From the NCBI RefSeq assembly GCF_000321225.1, contig NW_004451516.1:331504-395503 (forward strand): a DNA stretch of 64,000 bases. Direction: 5' to 3'. The notes beneath the pieces were generated by a model. It was not told the DNA's origin, searched no databases, and saw nothing but the letters and a program-made list of their open reading frames with translations. Positions 23,591 through 36,799 of the stretch are shown here, one piece after another (position 1 is the first letter of the stretch; the number at the start of each line of letters is the position of its first letter). The DNA comes from Odobenus rosmarus divergens (lineage: Eukaryota; Chordata; Mammalia; Carnivora; Odobenidae). Made by a program: the position numbers and the translations under genes.

Positions 23591-24239
23591 TAAGGGACAG
23601 TCACGCCGCCGGGATTGCACACAAATCTCTGATGACACGATTTGTCCTCTTTCTGCTGTACGACACTGCCCCCCACTGACCAGAAGACATTTCCTAAATC
23701 ACTCAAGTCTGCAACAGTCCTCTACATGTCAAGTAAGTAGGAAAATAAGACTACTCTATAGGGATCACCTATAGACAGCAGGAAAATAATCAAGATGATG
23801 CATATGCCAGCATAACCTATATAGCTGTATCTTCCCATATCTTGTTGAATAATCAGCCATCCACACAGCATAGTGAAACACCATGGATATTCTTAATACG
23901 GGCTTATCCAGGCATCAAGCTCACAGCAAAGGCATGGGGCAATATGTAGATAAGATTTTAAAAGCATTATTCTTGAGTTTCCATGGGTTAGAACCCAAAT
24001 TGGCTCCACCTTAAGCTTTATCTCATGGTTTAGCAGGTCGTATAATAAGAGCAGCTTAGGAAAAGAGTTCAGTTTTACAACAATAGTAATAATGAAGTAT
24101 TTCTCTCCCTTACTCATTCCATCACTGAGTTCTGTCAATCTTCCTTTTCCCATCAATGAGTGTAGGAGACATATCACTTGTTCTTTCTCTATTAGCATTG
24201 CTTTGGTGTAGGCCCTCACTGCTTGCTAATTCATGTGAC

Positions 24240-24800
24240 TTGTTTTCCCCTCTGCCAGTCTCTTCTCTTCAATCCATCCTCTGAATAGCCACAGACATCA
24301 CTTTCTGAAGCACAGATTTGACCATGTCACATCCCATGACATATAAAATAAGTTCAAATCTCTCCTTCTGGAATTGAAAACACTTGCAGTGAGACTGTGA
24401 TGGTATAATTCCCATTGCTCCTCTCTGGGTACTTTCTTACCTTCATGTCACACTGGATTAATTGCCTTTTCTTGAATGAGCCCTGGCCTTCACTATATCC
24501 AGGCTACAATCCATCTAAAATGCCTTTCCCTAACCTCCATCCAGTTTTCAAAAGCCAGCCAATTATTCAAGGCCCAGATAGAATAACTCTTCCACAAAGG
24601 TTTTCAAAAACCTTCCACCACTATGTAGTTATTTTCACTGTCTAATGGATATAAACTGAGTCCATATAAACACAAGACACTCTGCTTCTATTTCCAGGAC
24701 TACTGTCGCATTACACAGTCCAGGCCCTTCAGACTGTAAGGCATGAGAACTGCAACTGTCCAATACACACACTGGTCATAAAGTAAATGCTTCTGGTCTT
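24240..24800 (+). mobile_element. L2 LINE 3' part, degraded
   Basis: The segment follows the L2 3' end: cagacatcactttctgaagc, ctggattaattgccttttct, aatgcctttccctaacctc, then aaagtaaatgcttctgg. Confidence 0.6.
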
Positions 24801-25162
24801 TGTCTTGTTAAGATGCCATGTTAAAGAGCTATCCAACTTTTGGACAGATGGTCAAAACAAACATCTAAGACACCTCTTCATTTAAAGAAACAAAAACAAA
24901 TTTAAAAAGCATCATCACAGCATAGATTCAATATATTAAAAAAATACTTGAAAAGATAACTTTCTTTTCATTGGCATTTTTTACTATGGTGTGACTGTCT
25001 TATAAGGCCATTCACAGTAATGTGAGTGGCTCTAATGACACCTACTATTTAAAGAAATCTAATCCAACTGCTTGATCTGAGTCTCAGCTCACAGGTTATG
25101 TTCTATTGTCATATTAAAGCAGTGGCAGTCAACAATATGTATGGTTTAAAACTCATTAATTA

Positions 25163-25360
25163 AAGGGTCACCTGGGTGGCTCAGTCAGTTCAGCATCTGC
25201 CTTCAGCTCAGGTCATGATCCTGGGGTTCTGGCATCGAGCCCCACATTGAGCTCCCTGCTTGGTGGGGAGTCTGCTTCTCCCTCTGCCTCTGCCCCTGCT
25301 CATGCTCTCTCTCTCTTTCTCAAATAAATAAATAAAATCTTTAAAAATAAATAAATAAAA
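25163..25360 (+). mobile_element. Can-SINE
   Basis: It has the full SINE structure. TAAAACTCATTAATTA is duplicated exactly at 25147-25162 and 25361-25376. Confidence 0.96.
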
Positions 25361-26019
25361 TAAAACTCATTAATTACAAAAATTAAAACAAATTTCCTTT
25401 TCTCAGATTTATTTTACATTATTTCTAATATGTATATCACACAAAACTAGGAATTTAAGAAGTTAGAAATGAGGGTGACATACCTCATGATGCCTAATAA
25501 CTTTCCCACTTTTCAAGTGAAAAACGTACAACTTCTAAAAAGTTCTTTAACTCCAAGTTTTCTTAACAAAAACACTTATTCAAATAATAATACATTAGAC
25601 ATTAGATTGTTCCTCCAGGAAAAGTATTTGCTATTGTCCTATATTTAATATGCATTTCTACTTGTTATAATATTAGCTGGCTGATTTTCTCCATTTTTTT
25701 TCCCCACAGGGAAAGGATAATTACGATGAATCTTGAAGATTAAATAAAACCTAACCAAGGGAGAAGAAAAGTGGGGACACTTCAGTGCACAGAAGAGTCT
25801 GTGAAAAAGTCAGGAAATCAGGAAAAAAAAACACTGTTCAGTAATGGTGATTTATTTACTGTGGCTGGAAAGAATAAGAGGGAAAACTAAAAAGGTAGTT
25901 TAGGGCAGATTTTAAGAAGAGATATAGTTCATTCCAAAGAATGTACATTTTATCTTTTATGTGGTAGGTGACCACTGAAATTTTAAGCAAAGGAGTAAGA
26001 CACAGCTGTTTTTTCGGAG

Positions 26020-26205
26020 TGTCTACTATGAGCCAGGCACTGTGCTAGATACACATCACTTGCTAAGTCCACACCAAAACTCTTTGAGGTAAGCACTCTT
26101 AACGTAATTTTATTTATCAACAAATATAGAAACAAAACATGAAAAAAATTATCTAAGTATACATAACTAGTGAGTAGCAGAGCCAAGATTTGAATCCAAG
26201 TATTA
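26020..26205 (-). mobile_element. MIR relic
   Basis: This is the reverse complement of MIR: ctactatgagccaggcactg, tttgaggtaagcactctta and tgagtagcagagccaagatt. Confidence 0.75.
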
Positions 26206-26307
26206 TGTTTCCAAAGAATTTCCATCATCTCATGCTTCTTTCTGAACGTGACATGATTACTTTGTGTTTTAAAAGTTAATTCTAGATTTAGTGTAGAAGA
26301 CACTTTC

Positions 26308-26434
26308 TTTTTTTTTTATTATGTTCAGTTAGCCACTATATAGCACATCATTAGTTTTTGATGTAGTGTTCAATGATTCATTAGTTGCATATAACACCCA
26401 GTGCTCATCACAACTCGTGCCCTCCTTAATACCC
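26308..26434 (-). mobile_element. Short L1 3' end
   Basis: Poly(T) is followed by the reverse of the carnivoran L1 terminus (cattagtttttgatgtagtg, ataacacccagtgctcatca). The copy is heavily 5'-truncated. Confidence 0.85.
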
Positions 26435-26439
26435 AAAGG

Positions 26440-28737
26440 AAGCCATCATTGAGGAAGGAAAGCTAAATGTGAACCTCTTTTTATTAGCCCAACGGGAGAG
26501 ATCAGGGCCTGAACTAGGGCAGCAATCAAAGCAATGGGAAGGAGAGGGTGAATAGACAAAACTTGGTTAGCAATATGCTGTGATAAATAAGAGAGAGCAA
26601 TATAAGATACCTCTGGGTTGTCTAGTCTGGACCCTCAAAATTAGAGCAAATTCCTTTCTGGCTATATTTTAAACATGTTCTCCTTGAGGCCTTTAGTTAC
26701 AAATGTGCGTTAAATAACTTGGGAATAGAAGAGGGGAGCATTAGAGGAAGATTGAGGCATATGCTTTTAAGAAGTTCCACATGCAAAGTAAATTATGTAG
26801 TATTTTCAATAGATAACAGCTTATTCTTAATTAACCTACAAATGAAGCATTCCACATGTTTTCCCTTGAAGCTCACTTTCATCTTGGACAAAACAGAGTC
26901 ATCATCCAGGCTGAGAACAAAAACCAAGAACCAAAGAGACTCAACACATTTGTAAGCAATCAATTGCTCTAAGGTTGAGAGCACCTTTCAAAGGCCGGAG
27001 ACAAAACCAAAATCTAGGATTCAGGCCAAGAGACAGGAAAAGCAGTTGTCAAATACAAACAGAAGCCACCACAGGGATCAGGGACACTAGACAACACAGA
27101 GGTTGGTGACGAAATCGATTCTGGGGCAGGAATTCTGCCTCCTTATATGGAAGGCCGGCCATTAATTTGACGGTGGGTCTACGTGACAGGTGGAATGTTC
27201 TAGTGTTCGCTTCTCGTCAACAGAGATAAACAAGAGGACTGGAGGCCTGCAGTTAGCTGTTCACTCTCGTGGCACATTCTTTATTTCAATTATTCTTACC
27301 TTCACTCTTCAAAATAGGTGAAGTTATTTTTACCCATTATTTCTGGATAGAGAAAAAGAAAAACAGGAATTTTGTGGCTTTCAGATATTCTCTTATCTCC
27401 CCCAAACTCTCTGTTGCTATTCTAGTCAAACATGGTGAAAAATTCGGTGGGTTTGGATTAAATCAGTAAAATCCATATGTTTTCCACTCATCTTATCTTT
27501 TATACTCTGTCTTAAAACCTTCAGCTTGCATTAGCTCTAAAACCAGATTGTATTCTAGCCTGTCTAGTGTTTTTTCCCTTTAAATCTGTCTGTTAATTCA
27601 GTATTTACAAATGATCCATTGTATAGGTAGACCATATTCCCATGTTAAGAATTGAATAAGATACTTCCTAGAATGTTTTTTGGCACAATTTTGACTAGAA
27701 TGATTATAATTCATACTATCTATGGGGATAGTTAAAGATGTCAAAACAGTGGGGAAGAAGCACAAAATATCCCTCACTCAGTGGTTTTTAAATTCAGAAA
27801 TCTAGAAATCCAGGCTCAACTATAAACTTCTAGAAAAGTCTAGATTATTGCTTCCTTAATAAATTCACCAGTTAATGACACGTGCTATATGCCAGAAACC
27901 ATACCAGGTGACAGGGAAGCAGAGATGAATAAGACAGAGTTCTCAATTACTGAGAGGCTCAGAGTGCTCTTGGAAAGAAAAGAGCAAAAAAGAACTATAG
28001 TGAAATAGACTAAGCATTATAAGAGAGGGGTAGAGGAGAGACAATTAAGATTGTGTGATAATTGACCTCCCCAGTGGCTCTCTCCGGGTCTCTGGTAAAA
28101 AGCCAAATGGGACCGGTGACCCTTCGTCTTCCTAATGGGAAAAGTTGTATGGTGCCAACTTTCTAAAAGGTCATCAGGTGCTATCAACACCTTACATAAT
28201 TCCCCTGGGCATACAAGTTACATCAAGTTTATCTCCTTTAGCAAATTCACTCTATTATCATTAACTTATTTGGGTGCTATCTACTCCCTTCCAAAGTTCC
28301 TAATGAAAAGGCAGCAGTGAAGGCAAACTATACCTGCCTCTCCTTGAGATGCTACAAGGTTAAGATATCCTGTTGCTTCTCCTTCTTGCTCCTGTGGAAT
28401 TCATGGGGTTTATCCCAGCTCAACAGAGAAGAACAGTGCGCTATGAGAACCCAAGAGATGGGAGTAGTAATGCTATGGCTCTAGAGAAATGATGGTTGCA
28501 CAACAAAATGTGGATTAAATTCAAAGTAAGCCAAGTAACTTTCTGAACTGCTGTATCATTGATTAGTTGTAAGCTCTATAACTCACAAATAAATGTAAAT
28601 TCTGGCATTATTGTGTTCCAAAAGGGCTAGAATAAGTCTGTCCTACTAATTACTAATATTATTTACTCACATCAATATCGTTTTTCTTTAGCTGTTATTG
28701 TCCAAAAATTGTGATTTCTTTTTCTTTTCCATTTTAG
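26440..28737. other. Intergenic; CpG and CArG cluster near 27141
   Basis: No gene was recognised. At 27100-27210 CpG density is higher than nearby, and a perfect CArG box CCTTATATGG lies at 27141-27150. An old diverged repeat is possible at 27870-28040. Confidence 0.4.
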
Positions 28738-28827
28738 GAGGTTGTGACAGAGACTGACTACATACCCACCAACCTTAGGCCTTCGCCCCGGGCATCAGCA
28801 AGACTACATTCCCCAGGTCCTCTGACA
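28738..28827 (+). other. Exon-like segment (unassigned)
   Basis: A long pyrimidine tract (tttctttttcttttccat) and AG at 28736-28737 precede 90 nt of relatively GC-rich DNA ending at GTGAGT (28828-28833). The 90 nt are open in one frame (30 codons). I recognise no product. It could be a lncRNA exon, a cryptic exon or chance. Confidence 0.3.
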
Positions 28828-28833
28828 GTGAGT

Positions 28834-30540
28834 AGCAAATATAGAACCTTCTATGAATGTCCATACAGTCAGTATTTGGCTGGGTATTTACTCCTCAGTA
28901 GCTATTATACTTGAATTTGGTATTTTGCCTTGAATTGCAACTTGATATTTTACCTTAAATTATTAGGGCCACAAACTTGAGTTCTGTCCAGTGAGCAGAA
29001 GGGATAGGCACAGTTCCAGGGCTGGCAATAAAACACTGATCGTCTATCTCTTCTCCGTATACACTGACAGAAGCAAAGGATTCTGACACCGCAAAGCTAC
29101 ATGCAAGAATGCAAGAATCACCAGACCCAGTAGAGTCCTGCTACCCACACCAGCATTTGCATGTGTGAAAAATAAAAGCCTCCGAGATTTGGGGATTATT
29201 TGTTAGAGAAACAAGGGAGTTTTAGCCTGATGAATGCAAAGACACTGATATCCATATAGTATTCTCTTCAAAACACTATGTATAGTGTTTTCTTCAAAAA
29301 GAAACAATTCCTTATTTCATTTCTAAAGATATTTGGAGACATCCTGGAAAAAAACCAGGGCAATTTCTCTGTCACAACTCAGTATTATTTCACTCCCACA
29401 TTAGGCAGAGGTTATCTCTCTGACTTTGTGATTTTCTGTGAGATAGAGCTGCCTGGAACAGAGGATGTACACTATGGATGAGAACAATATGTGAAAAGCT
29501 TATTTCAGATGTAACTTAGAATAGAAAATGCCAAAAACAACACAAAAAGGGAGGTGAGGGCTAAGAAGCAGGAAAAGAATAAGTGATGGAAAATTTTGCA
29601 GCTGATAAAAACATTAAGTGAAAATAAGTTGGCCATGCAATGTGTATTTTCCACTCACTCACTTTGACTCAGTTTAGGCTACATACCATGTTGTTATAAA
29701 TACTTGGAGGTTTAAATGGGCCAATCACCAAGTAAAAGTCAGAATTCCAAGAATATGTGGTGTGCAGCCATGGAAAGCATGTCTGTGGTTAAGCTGGGAT
29801 TCAGACAGGAAATGTGAATTCAGGGCATCCAGGAAAACTAGAGGGGTGAACTCACAGGGGCCAATTTTCCTGAGAGACCAAAGAAGTACCAATGAAAGAA
29901 TTCATTCTAAAAGATGATGTACAAACTTGGCCTAAAAATAGTGGGAGGGGGTGGAGGAAATGAACTACTTTACATAGGGTAGGAGGCTGACACTCATATA
30001 GCCCTTTGATGCAGGTCCAAAATCTGAGGGAGAAGAGAGAGCAATAAAAGAGTAATAAACACAAAAAGGACAAATTCCTTGAACATTCTGTAAATCTTCG
30101 AGAACACATAGGAACAGGGTATCAGTCAGGTGATGGTGAAACCCTCTTCCCATTTGGAGTTAGGATTAGAGCCCTGACATGACAGACACACCGGATTGAG
30201 AACGAGACCACTCTAAATCAAGAAAGGTGAAGAACTGGAAAGAGCATGTGCTACCCCAGTAGATATCACCCCCTTTGTAAGCAGACACTTATGTCAGCCT
30301 AATATTTTCTGTGGGTGTGGGGGTCTTGAAAGGGTCTCTTTGAAGGGGAATAATGCCCTTTCAACCCACCCAGGTTCTGATTATTTGAGAAATAACATAA
30401 AAAGATTAAGGTGGAGACCAAGATATTATTGATACAGTTAGGTCAGAGAACAGAGCCTTGGGAGAGAGCCAAATCGGTCTGCTAATTTAACTTCAGAATT
30501 AGACCAACTTGCTACCCAGTTGCAGACAGTGTCAGATAGA
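28834..30540. other. Intergenic, nothing recognised
   Basis: Only short frames occur. Parts after about 30200 may already belong to the endogenous retrovirus that follows, but I could not anchor this. Confidence 0.4.
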
Positions 30541-32560
30541 AGCATAATTTCTATACAATGCATGGCCTATGTGGGGAACAAATGTCCAGGTGTCTTTTCT
30601 CAATTAGGACAAATGTGAAGAGTCAGTTCAGCTCAGAGTTCCTGGCTTATGACTGGGCCTAATAGTGTTGGAGTGTCTGCTCATAAGGAGCTGGGTTCTA
30701 TCAAACCACCAAACCATAAAATCAGGTGGGCCCACAGCAATCCACTGAGAGATGGAAATGGTAAATCCGGGGCTAAACATGAGTAGGTCTTATATGTGCC
30801 CTATGGCTGTTTAGGGCTCTCTTATGACTCATGATGGAGGATGAAAAGCACCAAGTTTGTATTGGGATGGTATGTAGGTACAGGCTAAAGATGAACTGCT
30901 ACTGGAATACATTTCTGCTAAAGAGTGGGCTTAAAAGAGAGTAAAGAGGGATAATCCTCCCAGTGGCAGAGTTTGTAGCGATGCACCTGATCATTTACTT
31001 CATGTGGAAAGAAAAGTGACCTAAGGTAGAATAGACATTGACTTATGGACAGTAGAGAATGGTTTGGCTAGTGCATTGGGGCCTAGAAGGAGAAAGATTA
31101 GAAAATTGAGAATAAGAAAGTCTAGGGGAGATGCATATGGGTAGACCTACCAGAGTGTTCAAAAGCATGAACGTCTTTGTACCACATGGTCACAATCAGC
31201 AGAGATTACTGCCCACACAAAAAGCATAAAGAACCAAGTAGACAGAATAAGTGTACCAGTTGGCTTCAGCCAGCCCATCAACAGAATAGCAATGGTGGCA
31301 GAAACGCATATACACTGGCCCAAAATAATGGACTCCCACTCATGAAGGCTGATCTAATCACTGTCCTTGCCAAAGTCCAACCATCAAGGAAAAGAGATCA
31401 GTACTGAGCAAATGATATGGTATCCTATCTCAAAGATGCCAACCAACTATTTCATGGCAAGTTGATCACATGGGACTCCTTTCACCCTGAAAGAAGTGAT
31501 TAATCTTACTTGAATCAACATGTATCATCTGCGTTATAGGTTTGTCTTTCCTGCCAAGAGGGTCTTAGCCAGCCCCACTCTAGGAGGGCTTAAATTTTTG
31601 CCTGCAGATACAGGATCCTGTATCATATCAAACCAAGGAACATACTTCACAGCAAAGATGGTATAGCAGTGGGCATGTGGTTATGGGATCCATGAGTCAT
31701 AGTCACATGCCATAAATCCCAGATGCTGCCAGCCTGATGGAACAATGGAATCATCTTGTGATGGCACAGTTGAGGCATCATCTTGAGATAATATCCTTTA
31801 AGGAAATTATGTCATCTTCTAGAATAAAAAATACACAATTAATGACCATTATGTGGTACTATGCCCACAATACGTAGAATACATGGGCCTGGGAACCAAA
31901 GGGTCAGAGTAGGAGTGGCCACATTTACTATCACTCTCAGTGACTTTGATCCCAGAAGATGAATGCTTCCATCAAGGGTCAAAACAGAGTCATATTAAAT
32001 TTGAAATCACAGGCACTTATTGCTTTCCTTGAGCTCCTTGTACCAAAAACCACCAAGCAAAGAAGGGAGTCACCATCCTAGCAGAGGTAATTGATCTTGA
32101 TTATTAAGAAAAAATAGGGCTGCTGTTATAGATGAAGGATAAGGAAGAATATTTGGGGTACTCAGATGATCCCATGGGATACCTCCTGACACTTGAACAG
32201 TACACTGAGAAGGGCAGCAGCCCAGCCTGGGGTGGGCATGGTGACCAGGGAATCAGACCACCGAAAAATGAAAATCTGGATCACCCCACTGCATAAGCCA
32301 CTAATACCAGCAAAAGTGCTGGCCCAGGGTGGAAGGAATCTAGAATGGGTAATAGAAGAGAAAAATAATGAGGATCAGCTGTGGCCTCTAGACCAAATGT
32401 AGTGATAGTGTTGGTGGAGTACTTCAACCCACTGACTTTCCTCTAACAAATTCTCCCCAGGGAAGAGTTCTTCCAGAACCTTATAGCAGCTGTTTATGGA
32501 TACAGCTGAACACACTATATGAAGCAATTATATCTGGGTGGTGCAAGGGATGGACCTTAA
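30540..32560 (+). mobile_element. Decayed ERVL-type (class III) endogenous retrovirus, internal part
   Basis: The DNA resembles the RNase H/integrase end of ERVL-type pol. The clearest stretch is 31190-31720, where a 76-codon frame (31177-31407) keeps a recognisable pol-like segment (NGGRNAYTLAQNNGLPL). Many stops and frameshifts break the rest, and there is no intact gag, pol or env. The limits and flanking LTRs could not be fixed. It is old and non-functional. Confidence 0.6.
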
Positions 32561-33149
32561 TAGATAAGCCCTACTGAACTGTAGGACACAATCCATCTTT
32601 GGAACTGTAGTGTTGTCTCTCCCAGCAGCTGAGTTGAGGCTACTGACAGCTCACTGATGAGTTTCTCCCCAGGAATTTCCCTTGTCCTAAGAAAGCTGCC
32701 TCACCAGGTTTACATCCCCTCTTGGGAGCAGCCTAGAGCCAATGACTAGTCAGTGCGGGGTCCAAAAATCTGGCCACCTTGCTTCAACTAGGTCAAATAT
32801 GAAGGGCTATTCCACCTCTAAAATTCTGGTTAGAATCATCTGAGAACTCTGATGCAGCTACATCATATATTTGTTTAAGATTTATAGTCCATCTACTTTC
32901 AAAAAAAGAGTTGTATCAGATTATAAAATTAGCATATTATATAAAAGAATAAATTACAATAAAATAAGGAAAAACTAAAGGATATATTTCTCATTGTTTA
33001 CAACAAAATTTATTAAGGTCCTTCTTCAAATAAAGGTATGGTGTAGCTGCTATGATCAACCAGGCACATATTATGCCATCAGTATGATTATTTGATCTAG
33101 CAGATGGTGTGTGCATAAGCAAAATATGAAGATGAAAACCCCTCACAGT

Positions 33150-33295
33150 ATTCATAGCTATAACGTGTATCATTTCTTTGATTCTAGAACAGCACTGTGA
33201 GATAGAAAGAGCTGTTACTATTCCTATATTATAGATAGTAAACCAAGGTTCAGTAAGGTACAGTGATTTATCCAACCCGTGGCAGAATTACTTTT
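33150..33295 (-). mobile_element. MIR relic
   Basis: Reverse MIR features: gaacagcactgtgagataga, actattcctatattataga and ggttcagtaaggtacagtga. Confidence 0.6.
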
Positions 33296-33299
33296 TAAT

Positions 33300-34400
33300 T
33301 TAAATCCAATTTTTTCTTTTACAGCATTATGATAAATGTTTGTTTGGATGATGGCATCATCCATATAGATGATGCATTTTCTTAGTCATCATCAAAAAGC
33401 CTCTTGGAAACGAAACATTGATTTTATATCATTTAACCATTTTGAGAATTTGCTTCATCTTGCTTGGTATCCTGCATTATTTTAAAAAATATTTTTTAAA
33501 TATTCAATGTCTCTGAGTTACACTAAATACTATCTGCTAACTGAATCTTTCAAGCTTTATAACATTAGAATGACAACTTGGTTATTTGCTGACTCACACC
33601 CTAGGTATTTCCACTATTATGAAATTGCTACTTCATGGAAGGATGTTTGCTTAATAGTAATCAACTGTAAAAATAAAGAGTGCAGAATTTTATTTTCAAA
33701 AGATTAGATTCTATGTGTAGGTTTTTGACAAAGAACCCTGAAGTGGCCAGTGAATCATCAAATGGAGAAAGTTCACTTGACTTCCCAAAAGAAGGAAAAG
33801 GAACAGAAAAGAAGGAAAGAAAAGAAACAGCAAGAGGAGTGCTTATTCTGGAACTGAACTAAGGAGAGATATAAAGGTATTTATCTGAGGTAAGGAGAGT
33901 TACCAGAGAGAGTAGCTGACCAGTGGGTCACTGTTGACAGGGAGATGAGAATACTTCCCTTGAATAATTGAGGGCACTTATTTGGAAGACAGGCTAAGGA
34001 TCAGAACTGGAGAGTCAATGCAAAGAGGCAGAGAAAAAAAAAGATATTAAAACTACTGCTGAGCAGGACAGAGAACTAGACCCAGATTGTGGGAAACACC
34101 AGAAAGCCAGAAAGGGGACACGTGATGAGTTTTGTGAAGTGATATCTCCTACCCAGGAGCCATCTTGAAATGTAAAGTTACAGACACAGAGCACTTCAAG
34201 CTTCCTTCTAACTCACTAGTCAGGGCTTTGTGGTGAAGTTTGTCAAAGTCTAGAACTTTTTTTACTAGTTTGCCACTATTTGTAGTAACTATTGGTAATA
34301 GCAGCAATTGTCTGGTTGACTTGGTTTATCCAATCTTTTCCTTATAAAAAGCCATTTGTATTTGCAACATACCCCAAATGGTCCATCTGCTAGTCTTCTA
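33300..34400. other. Intergenic, nothing recognised
   Basis: No gene or clear repeat. A small inverted repeat (GGATGATG / CATCATCC with one central base) lies at 33346-33362. Confidence 0.4.
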
Positions 34401-34900
34401 GCTACCTGGATACTTCATTTCAGTCCAAAAAGATAATGAAATATCTCAATAAACCTTATAATTTCTTACCATGTACTTTTATTTCCTTAATAAACTTTAT
34501 TAATGTGCCAAATTCAATATTAGTCCCAGAATATTGTGTTAGGGGATTTGGGGGTAGCCCAAATTCATATAGAATAACTTCACTCTCTCTATTTGCCATT
34601 CAAATCTTACCATTCCCTCAAAATCCAGCTATAACATCTTTACAATAAAGCCCTATTGGAACAATAAAAATTGCAGTTATCTTCTGAATTCCTATATTGT
34701 TTCCACCCCCCAGCTTCTCTAGGCAATTAACTCTACAGGGACTTATTTCATGTCCCTTCTATTCTTAACTTAAGCTGGTATTTTTTCTGAGTTTCTATCT
34801 ACTATGGAAGGTCCTAGAAGGAAAGGTCCATGTGTTAATTTTTTTTTTAATCTCCTAAGCATGTAGCATAAATTTTCAATAATAACTGCTTATAACTATA
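34400..34900 (+). mobile_element. L2-like LINE relic
   Basis: The text resembles the L2 3' end: aaagccctattggaacaat, ctatggaaggtcctagaagg and agcatgtagcataaattttc. Confidence 0.45.
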
Positions 34901-36350
34901 TTTTACTTTGAGAATATTCTTGAGAAATCCTAGTTGTTTAATTAATATAGCCATCCTTGCAGGGTAAAAATAAGGAAACATTTATAAAAGTAATTGTGAA
35001 CTGTTGTTGTTTTTTTTTTTAAAGGAAAGGAAAAATTATAATTGTGGTGGAGAACGCTGGATGTTCAGCTGAATCTTTTCTCTCTTCCTGGGCAGTCAGG
35101 TATGCCATGCTCACTTCTTAAAGGGGGCTGTGAGTGGAGGTGATGTGTTCCACTGATACCCAAGGCCATAAGGCAGTGGGCGGGCCACCTCCACACTTTA
35201 TTCCACTTCCTGCCAGCTGGGACCTAGATGCACACCCACCCAGCTTTAAGTATGCAGATGATGACAACGCCTCAGAGGAGGGCAGAGCTACCCTTGTAGC
35301 TTGGGTCCCTGAATGACTTTGGGAAGTAGGAGATATCTACCTGCCCTATTACTTGAGGGAGATGTTTCACCATTGCCTTTGGATTCCCTTTGTTATAACC
35401 TTTCACGTAGTTAACACTGTAATATATTTATTATTACGGTATTTAAATGTCAGGTGAACAATGATATTTAAGTCCTTGGGCCTTCAGGTGGGGCATGGGG
35501 TGGTTAAAGTCCCAGAGCGGCCCTAGCACCCTTGAGAATGGATATCTTCAAGCATTTACCACAGAGATATGGACAAGTTTTATCCTTTATTTCTTTAAAG
35601 ATATGCACAATGATTGATATGGTTAAAAAGGTATTAACTTAGAGTTTTCTGAACATATCCCCAAAGTTATTAAGCTTCTTCTTTAAAATGACTCTCCATT
35701 TTTATACTTTATATTCCTACCTCACCCACCATCCTCAGTGACCCACATGTGGCCTCATGCCAGACACTGTAGATATTAAAACAAACAAAAATACTAGCTG
35801 AAAGTTATTTCCCCCTTTTATCTTCATCCTTGTTTTGATTTTTTTCTCTTTTCTGTTAGCTTTAAGCAAAGGAGAGATTTTTCTTTCACTAAAATTGGAA
35901 ATTAGAAGACTCTCCACCACTCATTTCCTTTTCCAACAAGCTCTGTGGAAACTACCAAAGGGAGATTTTTGTGACTCCTCCTGTGGTCAGGATTCAGGCC
36001 CTTCCTTTCACATTCTTCCTGCTTTTTATGGTTCAGAGCCTTTTTCTATTGCCTGTGGTTTCTGTTTCTATCCCTGGGTATTTGTTCATCAAGTTTCTGA
36101 GGTGGGATGGTGTTATATTTCCACTAGGTTCTCTTTCAAAAATGAATCTTCTTGGCCTGAATTACTTTACTTTTCCATTTGTAAAAATGAACCCATGTTC
36201 CAGCCTCTATAACATAATTACAACAGAAAAAATTTCCAAAAATTACAGCAGTTCAAATTTACTCCAGGAAAATACCTGACTAAAATAACTACTCACATGC
36301 CCCAAAAGCTAAATCCATGCTTTTAGATGTATCATAAAAGAGATGTCACT
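34901..36350. other. Intergenic, nothing recognised
   Basis: Overlapping frames at 35835-36279 (125 and 102 codons) show no domain. They lack any splice, promoter or conservation evidence I can judge. Confidence 0.4.
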
Positions 36351-36351
36351 G

Positions 36352-36585
36352 GGGCACCTGGGTGGCTCAAGTCAGTTGAGCATCTGACTCTTGGATTCAG
36401 CTCAGGTCACGATCCCATGGGTCATGGGATCAATCCCGGCATCCCATCTGGCTCCACGCTCAGCAGAGCATCTGCTTGGGGATTCTCTCCCTCTGCCCCT
36501 CTCAACCACTCACTCTTTTTCTCTCTCTTCTTAAATAGATAAATAAGATCTGAAAGGGAGGAAGGAAGAAAGAAGAAAGAAAGAG

Positions 36586-36628
<43 letters not shown>

Positions 36629-36679
36629 ANNNNNNNNNNNNNNNNNNNNNNNNNNNNNNNNNNNNNNNNNNNNNNNNNN

Positions 36680-36774
<95 letters not shown>

Positions 36775-36786
36775 AAAAGAAAAAGA
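36352..36786 (+). mobile_element. Can-SINE with an expanded (GAAA)n tail
   Basis: The SINE body runs from ggggcacctgggtggctcaa to about 36555. Its A-rich tail has grown into a (GAAA)n microsatellite at about 36561-36786 that contains an assembly gap. Confidence 0.9.
36630..36679. other. Assembly gap, 50 N
   Basis: Fifty unknown bases lie inside the (GAAA)n tract. The true repeat length is unknown. Confidence 0.99.
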
Positions 36787-36799
36787 ATCATTGACAAAA

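Noticed and set aside
33346..33362. GGATGATG / CATCATCC inverted repeat
   Set aside because: It is short and isolated; an 8-bp palindrome is expected by chance in 64 kb.
35835..36279. 125- and 102-aa overlapping frames
   Set aside because: The hydrophobic, Phe-rich composition is typical of translated T-rich DNA. No recognisable family.
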